A stretch of 64,000 bases of DNA from Winogradskyella psychrotolerans. Lineage in GTDB: Bacteria > Bacteroidota > Bacteroidia > Flavobacteriales > Flavobacteriaceae. Made by a program: the position numbers and the translations under genes. A model generated the notes under the pieces. That model saw nothing but the letters and a program-made list of their open reading frames with translations, was not told where the DNA came from and did no database searches. The DNA lies in NCBI RefSeq assembly GCF_018860545.1, contig NZ_JAHKPN010000010.1:1-64000 (forward strand), written 5' to 3'. Of the stretch, positions 7,521 through 16,700 are shown in pieces. Each line of letters begins with the position of its first letter. Within the stretch, counting starts at the first letter, position 1.

Positions 7521-9059
7521 ATGAAAAAAATCTACTTAGGATTTATTTTCTTATCATCAATTTGCTATTCTCAAGATGACCTTTTATTAGGCGAATGGAC
7601 CATGAATTCATTCTTTGAATTTGATGTCTTTTATGAGAACCCTTCCAATCCAATTACAATAGAAATTAATAGTAATAGTATAACGATTCAAAGTTATTGC
7701 GGTAACACCTATCTCGATTTATATACAACATCTACCGCAGAAAACACTATAGAAATTACTGAAGCAAATTGGGACATCTTTAGTTGTAGTGAAGACAACG
7801 TCGGTTGGGAAACAGCTATTAGTCTTCTTTTCAATATTAACGATGGCGAACCAAAAGATTTAACTTACAGTATTACAGATGATGGCACCACAACTTATTT
7901 AGAACTTAGTCATATTTTTTTTACGGATGATGATACACCTGTAGGTGTAACTGGCTACTTTACAAAAATCAATACTTCTAATGAGGAAATAGTTGATAAT
8001 TGGTATTTAAAATCTGTTACAACAAACAATGGCTCTACATATTACAATGTGTATAATAACTTACCTATAACATTTACTAACGAAATTTATTACGAAAATT
8101 ATTTAGGGTTCACTGGATCATCAGCTTGTAATTCATTTGGTGGCGAGTATATACTAACCGATAACGAGATTACAATTATTGAAACTACTCATACACTCTT
8201 AGATTGCTATAATCAACCAAATGGTATTTTTGACGATTTATATTTATCAGTTTTAACTAATAATTACACCTATCCAAGTGTTCATTCCTACGAAATATCT
8301 GGCAGTGGAGATGAACAAACGCTGACACTTAGTAACTCTAATGGAGATTCAATAGTGTACCAGAAAACAGAAACTAATGCTATATTAAATAGAACGTGGT
8401 ATTTACAGACCGTTTCTGATAATGACACTACGTATAGTGCCCAGTCTACTGAATCACCTAGTATTACAATAGGATTAGAAGCAGACCCTTTTTTTGATAA
8501 CATTTCATTTAATGGTACAGGAGTCTGTAATACATTTAATGGTGATTATTATATTTATCAAGGTGATGGTGATGAAATTAATATTGATAGCTTTACTCCA
8601 ACTACCAATATTTGCGAACCATCTAGTGACTTTGAGAATGCTTATTTTTCAATACTTAGTGATGAATCTGTAAACACCTTTGGTTTTGAAATCATCAATA
8701 ATGGTGAGAACTTAATTCTTACTAGTATTACCGATGATGAAGGTCGCTCTGCTAATGACAATAGCAAGGTTTTAAGTTTTAGCAAGGAAGCACTTTCAGT
8801 AAATGATTTTGATTATAATGCCAATTCAATTCGCATTGTAAAGAATCCTGTTGAAGACCAAATATTGTTAAACTTTGATGATAATTTATCATTTCAAAAT
8901 TTAAAATATACCATATTCAATTTAGAAGGAAAACTGATTTTTACATCAGAACTCACTACAACAAACATAGAGGTACACCACTTATTATCTGGCCTTTATT
9001 TTATAAATTTTAGTGACAGCAACAACACATTAACCACCTTAAAATTTGTAAAAAAATAA
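7521..9059 (+). CDS. T9SS type A cargo protein with three META-like repeats
   Basis: A 512-residue secreted protein. It has a Sec signal peptide (MKKIYLGFIFLSSICYSQ) and three domains of about 130 residues. Each starts with a Trp-containing strand (GEWTMNS, DNWYLKS, RTWYLQT), then a cysteine-plus-glycine-aromatic segment (ACNSFGGEY, VCNTFNGDY; degenerate in the first), and ends near a second cysteine. This layout resembles META/HslJ (DUF306) domains. Residues about 435-512 form a type A T9SS sorting domain (NPVEDQILL, ending LKFVKK). The mature protein is therefore probably surface-attached or released; its ligand is unknown. Confidence 0.85.
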   Translation: MKKIYLGFIFLSSICYSQDDLLLGEWTMNSFFEFDVFYENPSNPITIEINSNSITIQSYCGNTYLDLYTTSTAENTIEITEANWDIFSCSEDNVGWETAISLLFNINDGEPKDLTYSITDDGTTTYLELSHIFFTDDDTPVGVTGYFTKINTSNEEIVDNWYLKSVTTNNGSTYYNVYNNLPITFTNEIYYENYLGFTGSSACNSFGGEYILTDNEITIIETTHTLLDCYNQPNGIFDDLYLSVLTNNYTYPSVHSYEISGSGDEQTLTLSNSNGDSIVYQKTETNAILNRTWYLQTVSDNDTTYSAQSTESPSITIGLEADPFFDNISFNGTGVCNTFNGDYYIYQGDGDEINIDSFTPTTNICEPSSDFENAYFSILSDESVNTFGFEIINNGENLILTSITDDEGRSANDNSKVLSFSKEALSVNDFDYNANSIRIVKNPVEDQILLNFDDNLSFQNLKYTIFNLEGKLIFTSELTTTNIEVHHLLSGLYFINFSDSNNTLTTLKFVKK

Positions 9060-9088
9060 AGCCTCAACATCTGTTAAGGCTTATATTT
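9059..9088. terminator. Bidirectional terminator between convergent genes
   Basis: AAGCCT (9059-9064) pairs with AGGCTT (9077-9082), with AACA/TGTT extending the stem inward. A-rich and T-rich flanks on either side allow it to end both the type A cargo gene and the facing barrel gene. Confidence 0.6.
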
Positions 9089-9107
9089 TATTCGAAGTAA
9101 TTTCGTT

Positions 9108-9638
9108 TTATAATTTGATTCCAAAACCAAATTGAATCACATGGTTTTTAGCTTCAATATCTGTTAAATCTTCATCTAAGATATTGGTAATTCCATAATA
9201 ATATCTTGCATCCAAGAACAACTCATCAGTAATCATATACTCTACACCTGCAACACCAGAGAACACAAATGTTGAGAAGGCGTCTTCATATTCCCATGTT
9301 TTTAAAGCAACCTGAGGACCAACACCCAACAACAGATCATCTGATATTGAAAATCTAAGTAGGATTGGTAATTTTAGATAATCTGCTCTAAGATTTCTTT
9401 CTTTACCTCCTTCAGCTGACCATTGCAGTTCTGTTAATAATGACAAATTATCTGATAAATTAAAATCAACAAAACCAGCAAAGGCAAAACCATTTCTGTG
9501 TTTATTTTCAAAATTAGCATCAGGATCAAAGTCTAGATTAGACACATTTAAGGCACCTCTTACACCGTATAGAATATCTTGGGACATTACTATGGAAGTG
9601 AAAGAAATGAATACTAAGGCAAATAAATATTTTTTCAT
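9108..9638 (-). CDS. Outer-membrane beta-barrel protein (PorT-like)
   Basis: Starts at the ATG at 9638, where a signal peptide begins (MKKYLFALVFISFTSIVMSQ). The 17-residue upstream extension of the open frame is rejected because it would precede the signal peptide. The mature protein has about 8-10 alternating beta strands and the sequence GVRGALNVSNL near the N-terminus, the usual start of the flavobacterial OMP_b-brl_2/PorT group. The C-terminus ends HVIQFGFGIKL, a typical barrel closing strand. It is similar in plan to the barrels at 51-55 kb. Function is unknown. Confidence 0.85.
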   Translation of the reverse strand: MKKYLFALVFISFTSIVMSQDILYGVRGALNVSNLDFDPDANFENKHRNGFAFAGFVDFNLSDNLSLLTELQWSAEGGKERNLRADYLKLPILLRFSISDDLLLGVGPQVALKTWEYEDAFSTFVFSGVAGVEYMITDELFLDARYYYGITNILDEDLTDIEAKNHVIQFGFGIKL

Positions 9639-9742
9639 AATTATAGATTTGAGATTACGAAGATAAATTAAATTATAATTTCGTATCAATTATTTGGTCT
9701 ACATAACGAAAAATCGGACAAATGGACTATTATTTATTAAAA

Positions 9743-10648
9743 TTACACTTCAACACTCGACACTGTTTCATAATACATACTTTTAATAATACCATCCGAT
9801 AGTCCTATTTTAGGTACATATATATCTTTTGCACCACTCCATTTCATTGCAGATAAGTATATTCGGGTGGCAGGAATAATAACGTCTGCCCTATCTTGAT
9901 TTAAGTTTAATTTTGTAATACGCTCTTCGTAAGAATAATTTTGAAGCATTTTGTAATAGCTCGTTAAATAGAAATATGTTAACGGTTTGCCGACATCCTT
10001 ACCTGAAATTTTGAAAATCTTATTGATGTTTCCACCAGAACCTATCAATTCTATTTTCTCGTATTGTTTAGTGTTTTCTTTAATCCAGTTTTCTAACTCT
10101 CTCCATGTTTCATTCTTCACAATATCGTTTAGTAACCTCACCGTTCCAATTTTAAACGATCTCGACATTTTTTTATCTCCATTATGTATGATAGAAAACT
10201 CTGTACTTCCACCACCAACATCGACATAAAGATACGTTTTATTAGGATTGATAAAGGATTGCAAATCGGTTGCAGCAATTATTGCCGCTTCTTCTTCACC
10301 ATCAATAGTTTCGATATTAATACCGCAAGTTTCAAATATTTTTTCTGATAAAGGAGCACTATTATTAGCTTCTCTCATCGCAGACGTCGCACAAGCTTTA
10401 TAGCGAGATACTCCATGAGACTTAATAATGAGACTAAAGGCCATCATAGTATCTAACATTCGTTCTTGATTATATTTTGATATCTTTCCTTTTAGAAATA
10501 CATCTGCACCTAACCTAATAGGCACACGAACTAATGAGTTTTTTTTAAAGATTGTAGGTTCATCATCTTGTTCTATAATATTTGAAATTAATAACCTTAC
10601 GGCATTAGATCCAATATCAATAGCTGCAAACTTCTGTATCTTCAGCAT
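9743..10648 (-). CDS. ppx: Exopolyphosphatase / GppA-family phosphatase
   Basis: A 301-residue Ppx/GppA ASKHA-fold phosphatase that releases phosphate from the ends of polyphosphate or hydrolyses pppGpp. The N-terminal phosphate loop AAIDIGSNAVRLLI is at 8-21, and the second phosphate motif YVDVGGGSTEFS is near 139-150. It is a short form lacking the C-terminal HD-type domain of E. coli Ppx (513 residues). It follows ppk1 by five bases, so synthesis and breakdown of polyphosphate are encoded together. Polyphosphate versus pppGpp preference cannot be decided from sequence. Confidence 0.88.
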   Translation of the reverse strand: MLKIQKFAAIDIGSNAVRLLISNIIEQDDEPTIFKKNSLVRVPIRLGADVFLKGKISKYNQERMLDTMMAFSLIIKSHGVSRYKACATSAMREANNSAPLSEKIFETCGINIETIDGEEEAAIIAATDLQSFINPNKTYLYVDVGGGSTEFSIIHNGDKKMSRSFKIGTVRLLNDIVKNETWRELENWIKENTKQYEKIELIGSGGNINKIFKISGKDVGKPLTYFYLTSYYKMLQNYSYEERITKLNLNQDRADVIIPATRIYLSAMKWSGAKDIYVPKIGLSDGIIKSMYYETVSSVEV

Positions 10649-10653
10649 AATTA

Positions 10654-12708
10654 TTATCTTTCTAATTTATTTAAGTAATACTTATAGGTATCAAATTGAG
10701 CTCTTACTTTAGGATTATCGTTTCTTCGATAAGAATTATCCTGAATTTCGTTTATGACACGTGCTTTTACATTATCATTCCAACAAATATCATATAAATG
10801 TTGCAACTCAACTTTAATATCTTCATCATATATTGGACAGCTCACTTCTACCCTATTATCTATATTTCTAGTCATCCAATCTGCAGAGGAAATATAAATT
10901 TTTGGATTATTTTCATTCGAAAAAATATACAGACGCGTATGTTCTAAAAACTTATCGATGATACTAATAACCTCAATATTTTCGCTCATGCCTTTAACTC
11001 CTGGCACTAAACAACACAACCCTCTAACAATCATTTGAATCTTTACACCAGCTCTACTTGCTTCATATAATTTATCAATCATTTTATAGCTACTTATACT
11101 ATTCATTTTAAGTTTAATATAAGCTGGCTTTCCTTTTTCTGCACTTTCTATTTCTTTATCTATTAATGCAAATATCTTAGACTTCGTGTAGTGAGGTGAT
11201 GTAATAATGTGTTTATACCTATTAACTTGATAATTGACTTCAAAAAAGTCGAAAACCTTATTTACTTCTTTTAAGATTTTTGCATTTGCAGTCATTAAGG
11301 TAAAATCTGTGTAAATTTTTGCTGTAGACTCGTTAAAATTCCCAGTACTTATAAAACCATATCTCACTAATTTATCATTTTCTTCGCGCTCTATAACACA
11401 CATTTTACAATGAACCTTTAAACCTGTAACACCAAAGAGCATTTTAATACCTTCATCTTGCATTTGTTCAGCATAATTAATATTTGCTGCTTCATCAAAA
11501 CGTGCTCTCAGTTCTATGGAAACGGTTACTTTTTTACCGTTTTTAGCCGCATTAATTAAGGAACTGGCTACATGAGAAATTTGAGCCAATCTATAAATCG
11601 TAATTTTAATGGTTTTCACTTTAGGGTCCAATGCAGCTTCCCTTAAAAACTTAACGATATAAGAAAAGGTATGATAAGGAGTATACACCATATAATCCTT
11701 TTTAGCAATGGTCTTAAAAATACTCTCTTCTAAACTGAGTCCATTTACAGGAAGTGGTTTAATTTTATCATAAAGTAAGTCCGTTCTTCCTAAACTAGGA
11801 AAACTCATATAATCTCTCCGGTTATGATATCTGCCACCAGGAATTATACTCTCTTTTTCATCAATAGACATATGCTTAAGAAGGAAACTTAAGGTTTCTT
11901 GATCGATATTCATATCGTAAACAAAACGTACTGGTTTTCCACTTTGTCGGTCTTTAACACTTTCTGAAAGCTTATCTATAAAACTTTTACTTAAATCACT
12001 ATCAAAATCTAACTCACCGTCTCTTGTAATCTTAATCATATGAGCACTAATACTCTCATATGTAAAAATGCTAAATATATCGTCTAAACAATACCGCAAA
12101 ATATCATCTACCATGATAATATAGTTAGCACCATTTTTACTCGGCAGTACAACGAAACGATCCATTGTAGAAGAAATCTCTATTAATGCCACCTGATTCT
12201 TACCATCTGAGCTGGTCATTTTCACTGTTAAATAAGCGGAAATATCCATGAGTTCTGGTAGTGCGACATCTTCATTAAGCATTATTACAACTAATGCCGG
12301 ACTTAACTCTTGGTAGAAATAATTCTTGATAAAATCATGATAAGTTTCGTCAATTTTAGTTTCATTAATAATATATATATTTTCATTCTGAAGCTCTAAA
12401 TCGATCTCTTCTAAAATCTCTAAACTGTAATTCTGTTGGGTAATTACAATCTGCGTTATCTCCTCTAATAAGTCGCCTGCTCTAATACCACCTAATTCTG
12501 ATTTGCCACCTTTTCCTGCTTCATAAATTCGTTTTACAGTGGCATATCTAACTTTAAAAAACTCATCTAAATTATTAGAAAAAATACCTAAAAAACGTAA
12601 CCTCTCAATGAGAGGAACATCCATATCTGCCGCCTCTTGCAAAACACGCTCATTAAACTTTAACCAACTTAACTCTCTATTTATATAAGTGTTTTTGTCT
12701 TTTGTCAT
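10654..12708 (-). CDS. ppk1: Polyphosphate kinase 1
   Basis: A 684-residue kinase that polymerises the ATP gamma-phosphate into polyphosphate. It starts with the family N-terminus YINRELSWLKFNERVLQEA. The autophosphorylated histidine is His433 in KVHCKM, and the second essential histidine is His590 in LEHTRLYIF; these correspond to E. coli His435 and His592. Magnesium-binding and ATP-site residues RARFDEAANI (401-410) and SSADWMTRN (608-616) are present. The start codon overlaps the stop of the SixA-like gene by four bases (ATGA), implying coupled translation. Confidence 0.96.
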   Translation of the reverse strand: MTKDKNTYINRELSWLKFNERVLQEAADMDVPLIERLRFLGIFSNNLDEFFKVRYATVKRIYEAGKGGKSELGGIRAGDLLEEITQIVITQQNYSLEILEEIDLELQNENIYIINETKIDETYHDFIKNYFYQELSPALVVIMLNEDVALPELMDISAYLTVKMTSSDGKNQVALIEISSTMDRFVVLPSKNGANYIIMVDDILRYCLDDIFSIFTYESISAHMIKITRDGELDFDSDLSKSFIDKLSESVKDRQSGKPVRFVYDMNIDQETLSFLLKHMSIDEKESIIPGGRYHNRRDYMSFPSLGRTDLLYDKIKPLPVNGLSLEESIFKTIAKKDYMVYTPYHTFSYIVKFLREAALDPKVKTIKITIYRLAQISHVASSLINAAKNGKKVTVSIELRARFDEAANINYAEQMQDEGIKMLFGVTGLKVHCKMCVIEREENDKLVRYGFISTGNFNESTAKIYTDFTLMTANAKILKEVNKVFDFFEVNYQVNRYKHIITSPHYTKSKIFALIDKEIESAEKGKPAYIKLKMNSISSYKMIDKLYEASRAGVKIQMIVRGLCCLVPGVKGMSENIEVISIIDKFLEHTRLYIFSNENNPKIYISSADWMTRNIDNRVEVSCPIYDEDIKVELQHLYDICWNDNVKARVINEIQDNSYRRNDNPKVRAQFDTYKYYLNKLER

Positions 12709-13193
12709 TCTTTCAAATCCTTTGGGATTATAATAAATTCTGTTTGTCCTTTATTTAGATCTTTCCAATCTTCAATATCAAAAGTAAGTTTTACTAAACC
12801 ACTTGTAGGAAGATTATCTATAAATCTATCCCCAAATATATTAGAAATTGATGTGAAAGCATGATTGTGACCAAAAATCATAACCTTATTTAATTCATTT
12901 GGTAATGTTTTCATAAAGTTAATCACATTTCGGCCATCAAAATCGTATAAATCTTCAATGATAATTATTTCTTTTTCATTGATTTCTAGAATTTTTGCAA
13001 AAATTTTACTTGTATTTAAGGCCCTTGTTGCCGGACTCGAAAAAATTACATTTGGAGTATTCCCTTTAGATAATAACTCCTGTGCTACTAACATAGAATC
13101 ATCCTTTCCCCTTTGTTTTAAAGGTCTATAATAGTCCGTTACATCGAACTCCCAAGACGATTTACCATGTCTTATCAGTAAAATTTCCTTCAT
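12705..13193 (-). CDS. sixA: SixA-like histidine phosphatase
   Basis: A 162-residue branch of the histidine phosphatase (phosphoglycerate mutase) superfamily. The catalytic RHG is at 8-10 (LLIRHGKSSW), and the second histidine is in FGHNHAF near 107. SixA of E. coli removes phosphate from phosphohistidine. The gene heads an operon sixA-ppk1-ppx, overlapping ppk1 by four bases. Because PPK1 works through a phosphohistidine, a functional link is plausible, but this is my inference. Confidence 0.85.
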   Translation of the reverse strand: MKEILLIRHGKSSWEFDVTDYYRPLKQRGKDDSMLVAQELLSKGNTPNVIFSSPATRALNTSKIFAKILEINEKEIIIIEDLYDFDGRNVINFMKTLPNELNKVMIFGHNHAFTSISNIFGDRFIDNLPTSGLVKLTFDIEDWKDLNKGQTEFIIIPKDLKE

Positions 13194-13364
13194 ATAATAT
13201 CGATTAAATGCATTTTTTTTCGGTAAATGGTTGCATATGTCCGTTTTGACGAGTATATTGCCGCTTCAACTTGAATATTTGATTATCAATTGAGTTATAA
13301 GTTATTTTGTTCAGTAAAATTAATGTAAAAGACCCCAAATTAAAAATATATTAATAAATCCATG

Positions 13365-13386
13365 TTTTAGTATTTCGATACTAAAA
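13365..13386 (+). promoter_or_regulatory. Perfect stem-loop with UUCG tetraloop in long 5' region
   Basis: TTTTAGTAT (13365-13373) and ATACTAAAA (13378-13386) form a 9-bp stem closed by the stable tetraloop TTCG. It lies about 410 bases before the giant type B cargo gene. It is not followed by a T run, so it is not a normal terminator; it could stabilise an mRNA leader or be a protein site. Confidence 0.55.
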
Positions 13387-13416
13387 ATCCCTCCCTCTAA
13401 ATATTTTAATTATTCA

Positions 13417-13443
13417 ATTAAACAGACATGATTGTTGTTTAAT
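13417..13443. promoter_or_regulatory. Inverted repeat ATTAAACA-N11-TGTTTAAT
   Basis: A perfect 8-bp inverted repeat with an 11-bp spacer, 30 bases after the UUCG hairpin. It has the size of a dimeric regulator operator or a second RNA hairpin. The wider intergenic stretch 13194-13798 contains otherwise only AT-rich sequence and one weak short frame; no convincing TAnnTTTG promoter was found in it. Confidence 0.4.
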
Positions 13444-13509
13444 GAGCTATTGATGTATTTCATTAATAAAAAAATAAAACATCGCTAAGCGAATTTAAAA
13501 TTTGTTAAT

Positions 13510-13773
13510 ATGAAAATAATTTTACCTAAAATGTATGTTACTTCAGGATTTTCATCATCAAGTAAGTTTGACTGCAGGCTGACCCCTGAACGTTGTACGA
13601 GTACTGAGCAGGAAATAGCGACTGATGGTTTTAATTCATCAATAGTTAAGGCATTAGAAGTCAATAATTGTTTAAATAATAATCACTCTATTATAAAGAA
13701 GGATTTACAACCATATATTTACCAAACTTTTTCAACCTATATAACTCAAAATCATATTTTAAAGCAATCATAA
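13510..13773 (+). CDS. Possible small protein upstream of giant adhesin (87 aa)
   Basis: An ATG-started frame of 87 codons ending 25 bases before the giant cargo gene. The peptide (MKIILPKMYVTSGFSSSSKF...) has four cysteines, no signal peptide and no membrane helix, and matches nothing I know. Codon use is not clearly typical. It could be a short cytoplasmic regulator, a leader peptide, or chance. Confidence 0.3.
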   Translation: MKIILPKMYVTSGFSSSSKFDCRLTPERCTSTEQEIATDGFNSSIVKALEVNNCLNNNHSIIKKDLQPYIYQTFSTYITQNHILKQS

Positions 13774-13798
13774 CCTGATTAACTTAAAAAAGCTTAAG

Positions 13799-16700
13799 AT
13801 GAAACATTTATACAATCCCAAATCGAAAACACCTAGAACGTCTCTAACGAGATTGGTGCTTATCATGACTTTAGTTCTGGTTAACTTTTACTCTTTTGGT
13901 CAAACTATTTTGCCAACGAATAAAAAAGGACTAAAAATTCAGACTCAAGTGCCGTCAGAGATTTACAGTTCAACAAATGAAGCTTTTAAGCTTCACAAGC
14001 CTTCAAATTATACAGAATTACAAAAAGCAAACATTGGTGAAGCCAATGCTCCTTTTAGTTGTGATGATGGTTTTGGATACATTTTAACAAATGTTTCAAG
14101 TTCTAACGGTAACGTTACGGGCTTATATTCTTTTGATTTATCTACAAATGCACTAAGTGTAATTAAGGATCCTATAATTGCTGAAACAAATACGTCTCAG
14201 TTTATTAATGCCATTGGATACAATGTTATTGATAATTTCTTATATGGAATATTACAAGGCAGCAGTAAGGTTGTTAAAATTGATAGCAATGGGGATATAG
14301 AATTATTGGATATTACAGGTTTTACAGGAAGCAATTATGCATCCGGTGATATCGATGAGAATGGAATTTTATATTTATTTGGAAGCAGCAAATTTGTAGC
14401 TATTGACTTAAACCCATCAAGTCCAGATTACTTAGTAGCCAATACTGTTTTACAACATTCTAATTCTGTTAATGATATGGCCTTTAGCCCTGTTAACAAT
14501 AAATTATATATGTTGACAAGTTCAGGTTCGCGATCACTATATGAATTTGACCCTGTTACGAATACCATTACTAATTTAGGAAGTGTTTCAGGATTACAAT
14601 CTGAATCTACTAATTCATTTGGTACCGCTTACATGGATGCTTTAGGTAACATGTATGTTGCAAATAATTCTTCAGGTAATACTTATAAAATTGCAACACC
14701 TCACTTAGGAGGTACAACAGCTACTTTCTACAGTAATTTACCGGGAGTAAGTCCAGGTGATGGCGCACGTTGTCCTTCTCAACCTACTAAACCAATTGCT
14801 ATTGCAGATAGTGTTTGTATCACGTCAGGAACTACAACTATTACACTTAATGTAGCTGATAATGATTCTGAAGGCACTTACGCTATTGACTCAAATTCCG
14901 TACAACTCATTGACCCTGATACGTCGTTACCATCTAGTAGCGTCACCATTTCTGGTCAAGGTACATTTACATTGGGATCTAATGGAGAAGTGACATTTCA
15001 AGCATTAGCTAGTTTTACAGGTGCTTCTATTGAATATACGATTCTTGATGTTATAGGTTTTACTTCGACACCAGGAGTTATAACTATAAATTTAAATGAT
15101 ACTGAAGCTCCATCGGGTTCAGCAACACAAGAATTTTGTGAAAGTGAAAATGCAACTGTAGCTGATTTAGTAGCTTCAGGAAATGATATTATATGGTACG
15201 CCAATCAAACTAGTGATAACGCATTAGATTTAGATACTGTTTTAAATAATGGTGACACTTATTATGCTTCTCAAACAAGCACTGCTGGTTGTGAAAGTAC
15301 AGAAAGATTAGCGGTTACCGTTAATTTTAGTAGTGAAATTGCTTTAGTATCACCTGAAGAAACAAGCTGTACCGTTGTTCATGGAACCGAATACATAATT
15401 GAAGCCACATTTACAGGTACTGCTCCTTTTTCAGCTTCTGGTGATGGCCAATCTGGAACATTTACAGATAATGGTGATGGTACTACAACTTGGGTTTCGG
15501 CCCCTATTGAAAGTGTTGTTGAAATTTACAATGTAACTATTCAAGATAAATGTAGTTCTATAGCATTAACAGGACCTTCTCCTGCAGAATGTTTAAATAC
15601 CCCTTTTGATTGTGACGATGGTTTTGCTTATATAATCGTTAATGACAGAGATAGTAATAATGATTATGTTTCTGGTTTATATTCTTACGATTTGGCAACA
15701 CATGCGCAAACTTTAATTAAAGCACCTTTAATTTCAGACCCATCTGAATCTCAATTTGTTAACGGTATTGGTTATAATATTTTAGACAATAATATTTATG
15801 GTATTCAACAAAACACGAATAATATCGTAAAAATTGATGCATCTGCCAATGTAGAGTTCCTTCCAATTGTTGGACCATTTACAGTCGGAGATTACAGTTC
15901 TGGTGATATCAATGCAAATGGTATTCTGTTTTTATATGGTGAAAACAAATTCATTTCTATAGATTTGAATCCAACGAGTCCAAACTATTTAACATCATCA
16001 ACATTATTAAACTATAACGTTAACATTAATGATATCGTAGTTAGCCCTGTGGATGGAAACATCTATATGGTAACGAGTACAACGAATAGAAAATTACTTC
16101 GTTTTAATACAACTACTAACACTATAGATGACCTTGGTATAGTTACTGGTTTAAGCTCAGAAACAACTAACGCTTTTGGAACGGCTTACATGGATGCACT
16201 TGGCAACATGTACATTGCAAACAATATTTCTGGAAACATTTATAGAATAGCGTTACCACATACCGGAAATTTAGTAGCTACACTTCATGGTGAATTAATT
16301 GATATAGAACCTGGTGACGGAGCACGTTGTCCTTCTCAATTAATTATTCCTATGGCAAATGATGACTCTATTTGTGTAACTTCTGATGAGATCGATGCAC
16401 CGATAGAAATTAGTGTTTTAGATAATGACTCTGCAGGAACTTATGAAATTGATGTTACAAGCGTACAATTTGTAGACCCGGTATCATCTTCACTTACAAC
16501 TACAGTTACAATTCCTGGTGAAGGTACATTTACAGTTAGTAATTCTGGTGTTGTAACATTTGAAGCAGAACCTGGATTCTCAGGAACCTCTGTAGACTAC
16601 ATAATTACAGATATAATTGGTACACCATCAATGGTAGCTACTATAACTATTAATTTAAATACGCTTGATGCACCTACGGGAAATACAAATCAAGAATTTT

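Noticed and set aside
9108..9689. Longer start for the barrel gene
   Set aside because: The signal peptide begins at the internal ATG (9638); upstream residues would block export.
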